From: Pseudonocardia benzenivorans CB1190
GTDB taxonomy: Bacteria > Actinomycetota > Actinomycetes > Mycobacteriales > Pseudonocardiaceae
Assembly (NCBI RefSeq): GCF_000196675.2
Contig: NC_015312.1
Span: forward strand, 6,216,501 to 6,280,500
DNA length: 64,000 nucleotides
Direction of reading: 5' to 3'
A program made the translations under genes and the position numbers. How positions within the stretch are numbered: position 1 is the first letter of the stretch; each line of letters opens with the position of its first letter. Under the pieces are notes generated by a model. The model was not told where the DNA came from. It ran no database searches and was given only the letters and a program-made list of their open reading frames with translations. Of the stretch, positions 24,394 to 33,306 are shown piece after piece.

Positions 24394-27093
24394 ATGCCCT
24401 GGACGGAGCCGTTCGTGGGACGCGCGGCCGAGCTCGCCGTGCTCGCGGGCGCACTCGACGCCGCCCGCGACGGCCGGCCGTCGGTCGTGCTCGTCGAGGG
24501 TGAGCCGGGCATCGGCAAGACGACACTGCTCCGCCGCTTCGTCGACGACGTCCCGGGGCCCGGCGCCGCCGACGCCGTGACGGTGGTGCGCGCGGCCGCC
24601 GACGAGGCCGAGGTCGCGCTGCCGTTCGGGGTCGTCGACCAACTGGTCGCCGATCTCCCGCCCGGGACGTCCCGCAGTGCGCCGTCGCCCTCGGCCGATC
24701 CGTTGGCGGTGGGCGCGGAGCTGCTGGCGACGCTGGGCGCGCTCGAGGGCGACGCCCCCGTCCTCCTCGTGGTCGACGACGCGCAGTGGGTCGACGACCC
24801 GTCCGCGGGCGCGCTCGCCTTCGCCGTCCGCCGGCTGCGCCGCGACCGGGTGCTCGTCGTGCTCGGCGTGCGCGACCCGGACGGCGGGCCCGGTACGCGC
24901 TGGTGGGACCGCGGCTTCGGGCCCGTCGCGCCGCAGCGGGTCGTCCTCGGGGGCCTCGGCGCCGACGAGATCGGCGCGCTCGCCGCCGACTCCGTCGGGC
25001 CGTTGACCCCCGCGGCCGCCGAGCGACTGCGCGAACACACCGACGGTCATCCCCTGCACGTCGCCGCGTTGTTGCGCGAGCTGCCGCACGCCACGCTGCT
25101 CGACACCTCGACGCCCCTGCCGGCACCCCGTTCGCTCACGACGTTGGTGCTGGTCACCGTCGCCGGGCTCGCCGAAGCCGCCCGCGAGCTGGTGCTGGCC
25201 GCCGCGGTGCTCGGCGACCGCTGCCCCCTCGCGCACGCCGTCGCGCTCGCCGCCCCGGCCGACCCCGTCGCCGCGCTCGACGAGGCCGTGCGCGCGGGGC
25301 TGCTCGTCGAGATCACCGGCGGCACGCGTCACGACGTCGCGTTCACCCACCAGCTCGTCCGCGCCGCGGTGCACGGCGATCTCCCGCCCGCCCGGCGGCA
25401 CGAGCTGCACAGCGCGGCCGCGGAGCTGGTCGGCGGGACGGCCGCCACGGCCCACCGTGTGGCCGCCGCGGTCGGCCCGGACGAGAAGCTCGCCACCGAG
25501 CTGACCACCCTGGGTCGCGAGGACGTCGACGCCCGACGCTGGCGCGCGGCGGCCGACCACCTGCTCGCCGCCGCCGACCTGAGCGCCACCCCCGACGCGC
25601 GCGCGGCACGCCTGATCGCCGGCGTCGACGCGATGCTCGCGGGCGGCGACCTCCGCCGCGCCCTGCGTTCCGAACCCGACGTGCGGGCGCTGCCGCCGGG
25701 CCCCGCGCGCAGCCGCGTCGTCGGCAGGCTGGAGGCGGCGACGGGCCGGTTCCGCGACGCGCACGTGTCCCTCGCCGACGCCCTCGACGGCGCGGGCGAC
25801 GACGTCGCGGGTCGCGCGGCGGCGGCCGCGCACCTGTCGCTGCTGTCGTTCGTCGAGGGCGACGTGGACGCCGCGGCCGAGCTGTCGCGGCAGGCGTTGG
25901 ACCGGGTGCCCCCGCCCGAGGACGAGCCGACCGCGCGGTTCGTGCGGATCGTCGCCGAGGTCGTCCGGGGCGGCGACGACGAGGTCGACGCGCTGCTCGC
26001 GAAGGGCGGATCCCCCGAGGTCGCCGGGCTGCGCGGGGTCGTCGCGCTGTGGCGGCAGGACGCGGCCGCCGCCGCGGAGGTGCTCACCGGCGTGGTCCGC
26101 GACGGCGCGGCGGACATGTCGATGCAGGGGCGCATCCTGCTGCTCGCCCACCTCGCCGAGGCCCAGTACCGGACGGGGGACTGGAACGGGTCGGCCGCGA
26201 ACGGCGCGCTCGCCGTCTCGCTCGCCCGCGACGCGGGCGTCCTCGTCGGTGCCGGGCTGACCAACGCGCTGACCAGCTATGTCGCCTCCGGGCGCGGGGA
26301 GTGGGAGCTCGCGACGGCCAGGGTCGAGGCCGCGGAGGGCGCGACCCGGACGCTGCCGTGGTGGGGCGGGCAGGCCTACGCAGCGACGGCGCGGGCCGTG
26401 CTCGCCCAGGCCCGGGGCGACGCCGCCGGGATGCTGGCCGCGCTCGCCCCGTTGACCGGGGCCGACGACACCGTCGCCCGGCCCGTCGTACGGGCGGTGA
26501 TCGTGCCGTGGCGCACCCTCCTCGCCGAGGGGCAGCTCGGCACGGGCGACCTCGACGCCGCGGCGGCCACCCTCGACGACCTCGACACCCGCCTCACCGG
26601 ACCACCCGGCTGGACCGCGCTCGAGGCGGCGCGGCTGCGCGCCGAGCTCGCGGAGCTGCGCTCCGGCCCCGCCGCCGCCCGGGAGCCCTACGAGCACGCG
26701 ATGGAGCTCGCCGGGCGGATCGCCGCCGAGCCGGTGCGGGCGCGCGTCGAGGCCGGGTTCGGCAGGGCGCTGGTCGCCGCGGGCGAACGACGGCCGGGTG
26801 TCGACCTGCTGCGCACGGCCCACGACCGGCTCACCCGCCTCGGCGCGGCACCGTTCGCCGAACGGGCCGACGAGCTGTTGCGCGCCGCGGGCCTGCACCC
26901 GCCCGCCGCGGGCGGCGCCCTCGCCCTGACCCCGCAGGAGCTGGCCGTGGCCCGGCTCGTCGCGGAGGGACGCACGAACTCCGAGGTCGGCGCGTCGCTG
27001 TTCGTGACCGGCCGCACCGTCGCGTTCCACCTCAGCAACATCTACGCCAAGCTCGGCATCTCCTCGCGCCGCCAGCTGGCCGCGCACCTCTGA
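24394..27093 (+). CDS. Large ATP-binding LuxR family regulator (LAL/MalT-like)
   Basis: 899 aa. N-terminal AAA-type module with Walker A GEPGIGKTT (residues 36-44) and Walker B-like VLLVVDDAQW (about 125-134), a long helical TPR-like middle, and the C-terminal LuxR HTH LTPQELAVARLVAEGRTNSEVGASLFVTGRTVAFHLSNIYAKLG. These are inducer- and ATP-dependent activators. Start ATG 24394 fits the conserved FVGRAAELAVL opening; the frame is open far upstream but antisense to the amidohydrolase. It lies just upstream of the CYP102 operon, whose leader has tandem repeats, and is the obvious candidate activator. Confidence 0.9.
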   Translation: MPWTEPFVGRAAELAVLAGALDAARDGRPSVVLVEGEPGIGKTTLLRRFVDDVPGPGAADAVTVVRAAADEAEVALPFGVVDQLVADLPPGTSRSAPSPSADPLAVGAELLATLGALEGDAPVLLVVDDAQWVDDPSAGALAFAVRRLRRDRVLVVLGVRDPDGGPGTRWWDRGFGPVAPQRVVLGGLGADEIGALAADSVGPLTPAAAERLREHTDGHPLHVAALLRELPHATLLDTSTPLPAPRSLTTLVLVTVAGLAEAARELVLAAAVLGDRCPLAHAVALAAPADPVAALDEAVRAGLLVEITGGTRHDVAFTHQLVRAAVHGDLPPARRHELHSAAAELVGGTAATAHRVAAAVGPDEKLATELTTLGREDVDARRWRAAADHLLAAADLSATPDARAARLIAGVDAMLAGGDLRRALRSEPDVRALPPGPARSRVVGRLEAATGRFRDAHVSLADALDGAGDDVAGRAAAAAHLSLLSFVEGDVDAAAELSRQALDRVPPPEDEPTARFVRIVAEVVRGGDDEVDALLAKGGSPEVAGLRGVVALWRQDAAAAAEVLTGVVRDGAADMSMQGRILLLAHLAEAQYRTGDWNGSAANGALAVSLARDAGVLVGAGLTNALTSYVASGRGEWELATARVEAAEGATRTLPWWGGQAYAATARAVLAQARGDAAGMLAALAPLTGADDTVARPVVRAVIVPWRTLLAEGQLGTGDLDAAAATLDDLDTRLTGPPGWTALEAARLRAELAELRSGPAAAREPYEHAMELAGRIAAEPVRARVEAGFGRALVAAGERRPGVDLLRTAHDRLTRLGAAPFAERADELLRAAGLHPPAAGGALALTPQELAVARLVAEGRTNSEVGASLFVTGRTVAFHLSNIYAKLGISSRRQLAAHL

Positions 27094-27117
27094 CCTCTCC
27101 GCGCCCGCCGGGCGCCA

Positions 27118-27140
27118 CTGGAAGGTCCGCTGGAAGGTCC
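27118..27140 (+). repeat. Tandem 11-bp direct repeats upstream of the CYP102 operon
   Basis: CTGGAAGGTCC occurs at 27118-27128 and 27130-27140, a 12-nt period, between the LuxR-type gene and the small ORF that opens the operon. Possible activator half-sites. Confidence 0.5.
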
Positions 27141-27212
27141 TGACAGCCGGGACCGGCGTCACCACCCCGATGCTCGACGGGCACGCCACCTCGACATGCG
27201 CGAGGAGGGGCC

Positions 27213-27404
27213 ATGCGCATCCAGCTGGACCTCTTCCGGTCCGGCGACGGCCGTCTCGAAGGCGTCGTCAGCCCGCCCGGAGGGGGACGCGAGCCGTTCA
27301 CAGGGGTGCTCGACCTGCTCCGGGTGCTCGAGGGGATAGACCTGCCCGACCGTGACCGCGGCCGGGCGGCCGACACGGAAGACCGGGGGGTCGAGGATGA
27401 CTGA
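27213..27404 (+). CDS. Small protein, 63 aa, first gene of the CYP102 operon
   Basis: ATG 27213 follows GAGGAGGGG, a near-perfect ribosome site. The sequence MRIQLDLFRSGDGRLEGVVSP and the central FTGVLDLLRVLEGIDL look like a compact folded protein; the C-terminus is charged. I recognise no family. The stop codon overlaps the next start by 8 nt, so it is translationally coupled to the membrane protein and, through it, to the P450 fusion. A role as accessory or signalling protein for that operon is only inferred. Confidence 0.72.
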   Translation: MRIQLDLFRSGDGRLEGVVSPPGGGREPFTGVLDLLRVLEGIDLPDRDRGRAADTEDRGVEDD

Positions 27405-28116
27405 CCTGCGCGACGCCGGAAGCCGTCCGACCGTCTCGGCCGAGGCGGCGAAGAACGCCCGGCTGACCGGCGTCCTCGGCATCGCCTTCGCCGTGCTGAT
27501 GGTGCTCGCGCTGCTGTTCGTGAACCGCTCGCCCGGCCTCGGCGTCTCGGACTCGGCCTACGAGAGCTTCTACGGCCAGGGCGGCACGACCGTCCTGATC
27601 ACCGTCGGCCTCTACCTCGTCCCGTTCGCCGGGATCGCCTTCCTCTGGCACATGACGGCGCTGCGGCTGCTGGTCCGCGAGCTGGCGCCGGACCTCCCGG
27701 GCATCCCGTCGACGCTGCAGCTGCTCTCCGGCGGACTGTTCGTCGGGCTGCTGTTCTGCGGCACCGCGGCGGCGGGGGCCGTCGCGCTCGTCAACGACAT
27801 CGGGACGGGCCCGCTGCCCGGCCCCGACGTCGGCCGCGCGCTCACGAGCATCGGGTACGCGATCGTCTTCGTGTACGCGGTGCGCGCGGCCGGCATGTAC
27901 GTCATGACCACCACGACGCTGCTCATGAAGGCCGGCGTGCTGCCGCGCTGGCTCGGTGTCCTCAGCTACCTGCTGGCCGCCGCGATGTTGGTGGCCACGA
28001 CCTTCAATCCCGCCGTCGTCCTCGTCCTGCCCGGCTGGGCGGTGATCGTCGGCGTCGTCGTCCTCGTCCGCGCCGGACGTCCCGGCGCCCCCGCGCTTCC
28101 GGAGGCTGCATCATGA
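27397..28116 (+). CDS. Multi-pass membrane protein, 239 aa, coupled to the P450 fusion
   Basis: Start ATG 27397 inside the previous stop overlap. About six hydrophobic segments (GIAFAVLMVLALLFV, TVLITVGLYLVPFAGIAFLW, LLSGGLFVGLLFCGTAAAGAVAL, LTSIGYAIVFVYAV, LGVLSYLLAAAMLVATTF, VVLVLPGWAVIVGVVVLV). An extracytoplasmic loop after TM1 carries SDSAYESFYGQGG. I recognise no family with certainty. The stop overlaps the CYP102 start as ATGA. A transport, sensing or membrane-lipid role with the fatty-acid-type P450 is possible but unproven. Confidence 0.8.
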   Translation: MTDLRDAGSRPTVSAEAAKNARLTGVLGIAFAVLMVLALLFVNRSPGLGVSDSAYESFYGQGGTTVLITVGLYLVPFAGIAFLWHMTALRLLVRELAPDLPGIPSTLQLLSGGLFVGLLFCGTAAAGAVALVNDIGTGPLPGPDVGRALTSIGYAIVFVYAVRAAGMYVMTTTTLLMKAGVLPRWLGVLSYLLAAAMLVATTFNPAVVLVLPGWAVIVGVVVLVRAGRPGAPALPEAAS

Positions 28117-31100
28117 CCACTACCGAGATCCGCGAGGCGAGCGAGATCCCCGGTCCGCCGCCGAAGCCCGTCATCGGCAACGCGCTCGACATCCCGGGCG
28201 ACCGCACGATCCAGGCGTTGATGGATCTGACCCGTACCTACGGCCCGATCATGCGGCTCAAGACCCCGGTAGGGGACCGGTACATCGTGTCGGGCCTGGA
28301 GATGGTCGACGACCTCTGCGACGACTCCCGGTTCGACAAGCTCGTCGGCACCGCCCAGAAGGAGCTGCGCAAGACCCGGCCGAGCGACGGCCTGTTCACC
28401 GCGGACACCGACGACCCGATGTGGTCGCGCGCGCACAACATCCTGCTGCCCAACTTCAGCATGCAGGCCATGCAGGGCTACCTGCCGATGATGATCGACA
28501 TCGCGCTGCAGCTGATGCAGAAGTGGGAGCGGCTCAACCCGGGCGAGCAGGTCGACGTCACCGCCGACATGACGCGCCTGACGCTGGACACCATCGCGTT
28601 GTGCGGCTTCGGGTACCGCTTCAACTCGTTCTACCGCAACACCCAGCACCCGTTCGTCGACGCGATGATGCGGACGCTGACGGAGACCCAGAAGCGGGCC
28701 CGGCTGCTCCCGCCGCTGATCCGGCTCCGCCGCAAGGCGCAGCGGCAGCTCATGGCGGACAACAAGTACATGGAGCGGGAGGTCCAGAACATCCTCGACG
28801 AGCGGCGCCGCGCCGGGAACGCCGACGAGCACCAGGACCTGCTGAGCTGCATGCTCACGGGCGTCGACAAGAAGACCGGGCTGAAGCTGCCCGACGAGAA
28901 CATCGTCGGCCAGTGTCTGACGTTCCTGGTCGCGGGCCACGAGACGACGAGCGGGCTGCTGTCGTTCACCATCGCCTACCTGATCAAGCACCCCGACGTC
29001 GTCGCGAAGGCCCAGGCGGAGGTCGACCGCGTGCTGGGCACCGACCCGGGCGTCATGCCGAGCTTCCAGCAGGTCCAGGGGCTCACCTACGTCACCCAGA
29101 TCCTCAACGAGATCCTGCGGCTCTGGCCGACCGCGCCGGGATTCACCCGCTACCCCTACGAGGACGTGGTCCTCGGCGGGTACCGCATCGCCAAGGGCTC
29201 ATCGTTGACGGCGCTGACCCCGATGCTGCACCGCCTACCGGAGGTCTGGGGGCCGGACGCCGAGGAGTTCAACCCCGACCACTTCCGGGCCGAGTTCCGC
29301 GCGACGTTGCCGCCCAACGCGTTCAAGCCGTTCGGCTCGGGCCAGCGCGCCTGCATCGGACGCCAGTTCGCGATGCAGGAGGCGGTGCTCGTCCTGGGCA
29401 TGCTGTTGCAGCGCTTCGACTTCGTCGACCACCTGGGCTACGAGCTGAAGATCAAGGAGGCGCTCACCCTCAAGCCCGAGGGCCTGTTCATCCAGCTGCG
29501 CCCACGACCCGACCGGACCACCGGCACCGTCGTCGTCGCCCCGAACGCCGCCCAGGCGCCGGCCGCCAAGCCGAAGCTGCGGCTCGCGCCCGTCGGCGAC
29601 CGGCACGGCACCCCGCTCACCGTGCTGTTCGGCTCGAACCTCGGCACCGCCGAGGGCATCGCGACGCGCATCGCCCAGGACGGCGCCGACCGCGGCTTCG
29701 CCGTCACCCTCGGCGCACTCGACGACCACGTCGCGGACCTGCCGAAGGAGGGCGGGCTCGTCGTCGTCTGCGCGTCGTACAACGGGATGCCACCGGACAA
29801 CGCCGAGCGGTTCTGCGCCTGGATCCGTGACGCGGCGACCCCCGCCGACACGGCCGCCGGCGCGGCGTACGCGGTGTTCGGCTGCGGCAACATGGACTGG
29901 GCGTCGACCTACCAGGCGATCCCCACCATGCTCGACGAGCAGCTGGAGCGGCACGGCGGACGGCGGGTCGTCCCCCGCGGCGAGGGCGACGCGCGCTCGG
30001 ACTTCGACGGCCAGTACGAGGCGTGGTACGCGACACTGTGGCCGGCGATGACCGAGGCGCTCGGGCTCGAGACCGCAGCCGTCGGCACCGCCGCGGCGGG
30101 TCCGCGGCTGACCGTGACGATGACCAACCGGCAGACCACCAACCCGGTCGTCGTCTCCTACCGGGCCCGGCCGTCGACCGTGCGGGTCAACCGCGAGCTC
30201 AACCTCGACGGTGCCGACCGGTCGACCCGCCATGTCGAGATCGCGCTGGCGCCGGGCACCGAGTACCAGACCGGCGACCACCTCGGTGTGTTGCCCCGCA
30301 ACAACGTCGATCTGATCCGCCGGGTGATCGCCCGCTTCAAGCTCGACGCGGGCACCTACGTGACGATCACGCCCACCGGCGGCTCGTGGACCCATCTCCC
30401 GCTCGACGAGCCGGCGCCGCTGCTGGGGGTGCTGGGCAGCTGCGTCGAGCTGCAGGACGTCGCCGGACGCTCCGACATCGCGACCCTCGCGGCGTCCGCG
30501 ACCGACCCGGCCGAGCGCGAGGCACTGCAGGCCCTCACCACGCTCGACGACGAGGGCCGGGCCCGGTACCGCAAGACGATCGCCGAGCCCCGCGTGACGG
30601 TGCTCGACCTGCTCGACGCGTACCCCAGCTGCGACCTGTCGTTCGCGCAGTTCCTCGACATGTTGCCGCCGCTGCGGCCCCGGTACTACTCGATCTCGTC
30701 GGCGCCCTCGGAGTCCGAGACCTGCCACATCACCGTCGGCGTGCTCGACGTGCCCGCCCGTGGCCGCGACGGCCGGTTCGCGGGCGTGTGCTCGACGCAC
30801 CTGCGCAGCTGCGAGACGGACTCGACCGTGTTCACCTTCGTCCGCAGACCGACGATCCCGTTCCGGCCGCCGGAGAACCCGCACACACCGATGATCATGG
30901 TCGGGGCGGGCACCGGCATGGCGCCGTTCCGCGGGTTCCTGCAGGAGCGGGCGGGGCTCAGGCGGCGCGGGGTGCCCGTCGGCGAGTCACTGCTGTTCTT
31001 CGGCTGCCGCACGCCCGAGCAGGACTTCCTCTACTCCGACGAGCTCCGGGCCTTCGAACGCGACGGCATCGTGCGGCTCTGCATGGCCTTCTCCCGCGTC

Positions 31101-31355
31101 GCCGACAACCGGCGCTACGTGCAGCAGGCGATCCTCGACGAGCAGGAGGACGTGCGCAGGCTGCTCGACCAGGGTGCGCACGTGTACGTGTGCGGCAACG
31201 CGAACACGATGGCGCCGGCGGTCCGTGCCGCGCTGATCGAGGTGCACCAGGGCGGCGACGGCACGGCCGACACCGACGGTGACGCCTGGCTCGCGGGCCT
31301 GCGTGCCGCGCAGCGCTACCTGGAGGACATCTGGGGCGAGAGCGCGGTCGGCTGA
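28113..31355 (+). CDS. Self-sufficient cytochrome P450/NADPH-P450 reductase fusion (CYP102, P450-BM3-like)
   Basis: 1080 aa in the order heme domain, FMN domain, FAD/NADPH reductase domain, colinear with P450-BM3 (1049 aa). Heme part: AGHETT oxygen-activation motif at 274-279, ExxR in EILR, heme loop FGSGQRACIG with Cys414. FMN part: FGSNLGTAEG from 506. FAD: RYYSISSAP from Arg857. NADPH: GAGTGMAPFRGF from about 931, then GCRTPEQDFLY. The stretch DGLFTAD keeps the equivalent of BM3 Phe87, and RY of BM3 Arg50-Tyr51 is kept, while the Arg47 position is not. Family members hydroxylate medium/long-chain fatty acids subterminally without partner proteins. Third gene of its operon. Confidence 0.97.
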   Translation: MTTTEIREASEIPGPPPKPVIGNALDIPGDRTIQALMDLTRTYGPIMRLKTPVGDRYIVSGLEMVDDLCDDSRFDKLVGTAQKELRKTRPSDGLFTADTDDPMWSRAHNILLPNFSMQAMQGYLPMMIDIALQLMQKWERLNPGEQVDVTADMTRLTLDTIALCGFGYRFNSFYRNTQHPFVDAMMRTLTETQKRARLLPPLIRLRRKAQRQLMADNKYMEREVQNILDERRRAGNADEHQDLLSCMLTGVDKKTGLKLPDENIVGQCLTFLVAGHETTSGLLSFTIAYLIKHPDVVAKAQAEVDRVLGTDPGVMPSFQQVQGLTYVTQILNEILRLWPTAPGFTRYPYEDVVLGGYRIAKGSSLTALTPMLHRLPEVWGPDAEEFNPDHFRAEFRATLPPNAFKPFGSGQRACIGRQFAMQEAVLVLGMLLQRFDFVDHLGYELKIKEALTLKPEGLFIQLRPRPDRTTGTVVVAPNAAQAPAAKPKLRLAPVGDRHGTPLTVLFGSNLGTAEGIATRIAQDGADRGFAVTLGALDDHVADLPKEGGLVVVCASYNGMPPDNAERFCAWIRDAATPADTAAGAAYAVFGCGNMDWASTYQAIPTMLDEQLERHGGRRVVPRGEGDARSDFDGQYEAWYATLWPAMTEALGLETAAVGTAAAGPRLTVTMTNRQTTNPVVVSYRARPSTVRVNRELNLDGADRSTRHVEIALAPGTEYQTGDHLGVLPRNNVDLIRRVIARFKLDAGTYVTITPTGGSWTHLPLDEPAPLLGVLGSCVELQDVAGRSDIATLAASATDPAEREALQALTTLDDEGRARYRKTIAEPRVTVLDLLDAYPSCDLSFAQFLDMLPPLRPRYYSISSAPSESETCHITVGVLDVPARGRDGRFAGVCSTHLRSCETDSTVFTFVRRPTIPFRPPENPHTPMIMVGAGTGMAPFRGFLQERAGLRRRGVPVGESLLFFGCRTPEQDFLYSDELRAFERDGIVRLCMAFSRVADNRRYVQQAILDEQEDVRRLLDQGAHVYVCGNANTMAPAVRAALIEVHQGGDGTADTDGDAWLAGLRAAQRYLEDIWGESAVG

Positions 31356-31382
31356 CCGGGAGGGCGGCGCCGACCCGCCTCT

Positions 31383-31437
31383 CCGGCCGCAACCTCGTGG
31401 TCGTCCGCCCACGGACCGGCCGCGAGGTTGCGGCCGG
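31383..31437. terminator. Hairpin between convergent CYP102 and hypothetical genes
   Basis: CCGGCCGCAACCTCG (31383-31397) pairs exactly with 31423-31437 around a 25-nt loop that itself can fold. Located in the convergent intergenic gap; likely bidirectional terminator. Confidence 0.65.
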
Positions 31438-31455
31438 GTGTGCCCGGCGGTCGAC

Positions 31456-31947
31456 TCAGCCGCGCGTCGCCCGTTCCTCGGTCGCGAGGTTGTAGCGGGC
31501 CCGGCCCTCCAGCCGGGCGCGGCACTCGGGCGTCGCGTAGATCGAGTCGAGATCGAGCAGCGCGCGCACCGCGCGGTGGCGGCCGGCCAGGTCGTCGGGG
31601 CCGTCGATGCGGTCGGCCGCCCAGACCCGGCTGTCGGGGTACTCGACGCGGGGTCGCGAGAGCCCGGTGAGCAGGACGTCGACGAGGACCGCGGCGTCGG
31701 GGTCGTCGTCGAGATAGGGCCGGTCGCGCAACGGGTCCAGCGCGACCAGCGACTCCGGCGGCGCACCCGCTGCCGGCCGCAGCAGCGGTGCCGCGGCGGG
31801 CTCGATCGCCGCGACGGCACGGGCCACCGCGTCCGGGTCCGCCGCCCGGTGCGCCAGCTCCGCCACCCAGAACGCCATGTCCCCGGGCCCACCGGCGAGC
31901 CGCAGCGCCGCGGTCCGTGGTCGCCGCGCCCGTGTCGTCGGGTCCAT
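31456..31947 (-). CDS. Hypothetical protein, 163 aa, coupled to a Rieske oxygenase
   Basis: Begins 3 nt after the Rieske gene stop, so co-transcribed with it. The protein is Ala/Arg/Asp-rich and mostly helical, with the readable core MAFWVAELAHRAADPDAVARAVAAIEPAAAPLL and VLVDVLLTGLSRPRVEYPDSRVW. No membrane segment, iron-sulfur motif or ferredoxin pattern is present, so it is neither the usual beta subunit nor an electron carrier. Function unknown; an accessory role to the oxygenase is inferred from position. Confidence 0.65.
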   Translation of the reverse strand: MDPTTRARRPRTAALRLAGGPGDMAFWVAELAHRAADPDAVARAVAAIEPAAAPLLRPAAGAPPESLVALDPLRDRPYLDDDPDAAVLVDVLLTGLSRPRVEYPDSRVWAADRIDGPDDLAGRHRAVRALLDLDSIYATPECRARLEGRARYNLATEERATRG

Positions 31948-31950
31948 CGG

Positions 31951-33108
31951 TCACGCCCCGTCCGCGGACCGGAGCGCCTCGCCGATGTCGCGGTAGTAGT
32001 CCTGCAGGGCGATCTCGTTGCGCCCGTACACGATCTCGGGCAGCGCGCCGGAGGCGAGGGTGCGCTGGATGTTGGCCATCGTCGCGAAGTCCTCGCCGTA
32101 GACGGTGGCCGTGGTCAGGTCCCAGTTGCGCTGCCAGTGCCGGCGGGCGCCCTCGGTCCGCGGCTCCTGCTCCGTCGTGAGCCAGAGCCCGACCTGGCAC
32201 GAGCCCGGGTCGCCGGGTGTCGGCGTGAACCGCCAGACCTCCAGGTGGTCGAGCTGCCACACGAACACCGTGTTCGGGAACAGCACGTAGACGAGGGTGC
32301 AGTGCGGGAACAGCGACCGCTGCTCCCGCGGGCCCGCGGCCATCTCGGGGAACGTGCTGCGCACGACGGTCAGCCGCTGGTGCAGCGGGTAGCTGCGGTA
32401 GGCGGACACGTTGGAGATGAACGCCGAGCCGAGCGTCTTGCGGTGCAGGAACGCCAGGTGGAACAGCTCCTGGAAGGTGTTGACCCCGAACTTCCAGTTG
32501 AAGGCGAACGACGTCGTCTCACCGGCGTAGAGGTGGCGCGCGTGGGGGGCGTACCCGGCCAGCTCCGCGTCGAGGTCCGGACCGAGCCATGCGGCGACGT
32601 CGAGGTCCGCACCCGCCGCCAGCCGCGTCCAGATCAGGCCGTGCCGCTCCTCGGCGGGAAACGCCACCAGCGAGGTGTCGGCCTCGCCGAGGCCGGCGAA
32701 CCCCACCCGGTCGACGACGCTGCGGCAGCGGCCCTGCCGGTCGTAGGTCCAGGCGTGGTACTCGCACGAGAAGACCCGGCGGTTGCCCGACGGCTCCTGG
32801 CAGACCAGGTTCCCGCGGTGCCGGCAGGCGTTGAGCAGGACCCGGGCGACGCCGTCGTCACCCCGCACGACCAGCAGCGGGATCCCCACGATCTCGTCGG
32901 CGACGAAGTCGCCGGGCCGGGGTATCGCGGCAGCGGGCGCGACGACCAGCGGACGGTCGGTGAACAGCCGCTGCTCCGCGGACGTGCGCTCCGGCCCCAC
33001 CAGGTCGGCCGCGCCGACCCGCCCGACGTCGGGCGCCATCGCCGTCGTTCCGCGGGCGAGGAGGTCGGCGATCTCGTCCATGAGGGCCAGCTCCGACGTG
33101 CGGTCCAC
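31951..33108 (-). CDS. Rieske non-heme iron oxygenase, alpha (catalytic) subunit
   Basis: 385 aa. Rieske [2Fe-2S] ligands CxH(x17)CxxH are Cys95, His97, Cys115, His118 (CRHRG and CEYHAW). The mononuclear iron motif ELFHLAFLH gives His217 and His222, with the bridging acidic residue Glu214 in place of the common Asp; the third ligand is probably the Asp of EDFATMANIQ near the C-terminus. GTG start at 33108 after AGGAAGG. No ferredoxin, reductase or beta-subunit gene is nearby, so electron donors must be encoded elsewhere. Substrate probably aromatic or a quaternary amine; unknown. Confidence 0.92.
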   Translation of the reverse strand: MDRTSELALMDEIADLLARGTTAMAPDVGRVGAADLVGPERTSAEQRLFTDRPLVVAPAAAIPRPGDFVADEIVGIPLLVVRGDDGVARVLLNACRHRGNLVCQEPSGNRRVFSCEYHAWTYDRQGRCRSVVDRVGFAGLGEADTSLVAFPAEERHGLIWTRLAAGADLDVAAWLGPDLDAELAGYAPHARHLYAGETTSFAFNWKFGVNTFQELFHLAFLHRKTLGSAFISNVSAYRSYPLHQRLTVVRSTFPEMAAGPREQRSLFPHCTLVYVLFPNTVFVWQLDHLEVWRFTPTPGDPGSCQVGLWLTTEQEPRTEGARRHWQRNWDLTTATVYGEDFATMANIQRTLASGALPEIVYGRNEIALQDYYRDIGEALRSADGA

Positions 33109-33306
33109 TGCGCGCCTTCCTGCCGGGGGAGGCGTCGACCGACCGTGGGACGGCCGACGGGCGGTGCCTCACTTGTAGCAACCCGCTCGGCCCGCGACAA
33201 GGCGACGAGGCGGCCACCGGGAGCACCGACGGCCTCGCCACACCGCCCTTCCACCGGAAGGTCGCCCCACCTAGCGTCGGAGGGGACGTCGACGGACAGG
33301 AGACCG

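Noticed and set aside
23023..27189. A 1388-codon open frame on the minus strand
   Set aside because: Only its last 410 codons (from ATG 24255) are a real amidohydrolase; the rest is antisense to the LuxR-type regulator and is Arg/Gly/Pro low-complexity typical of high-GC shadow frames.
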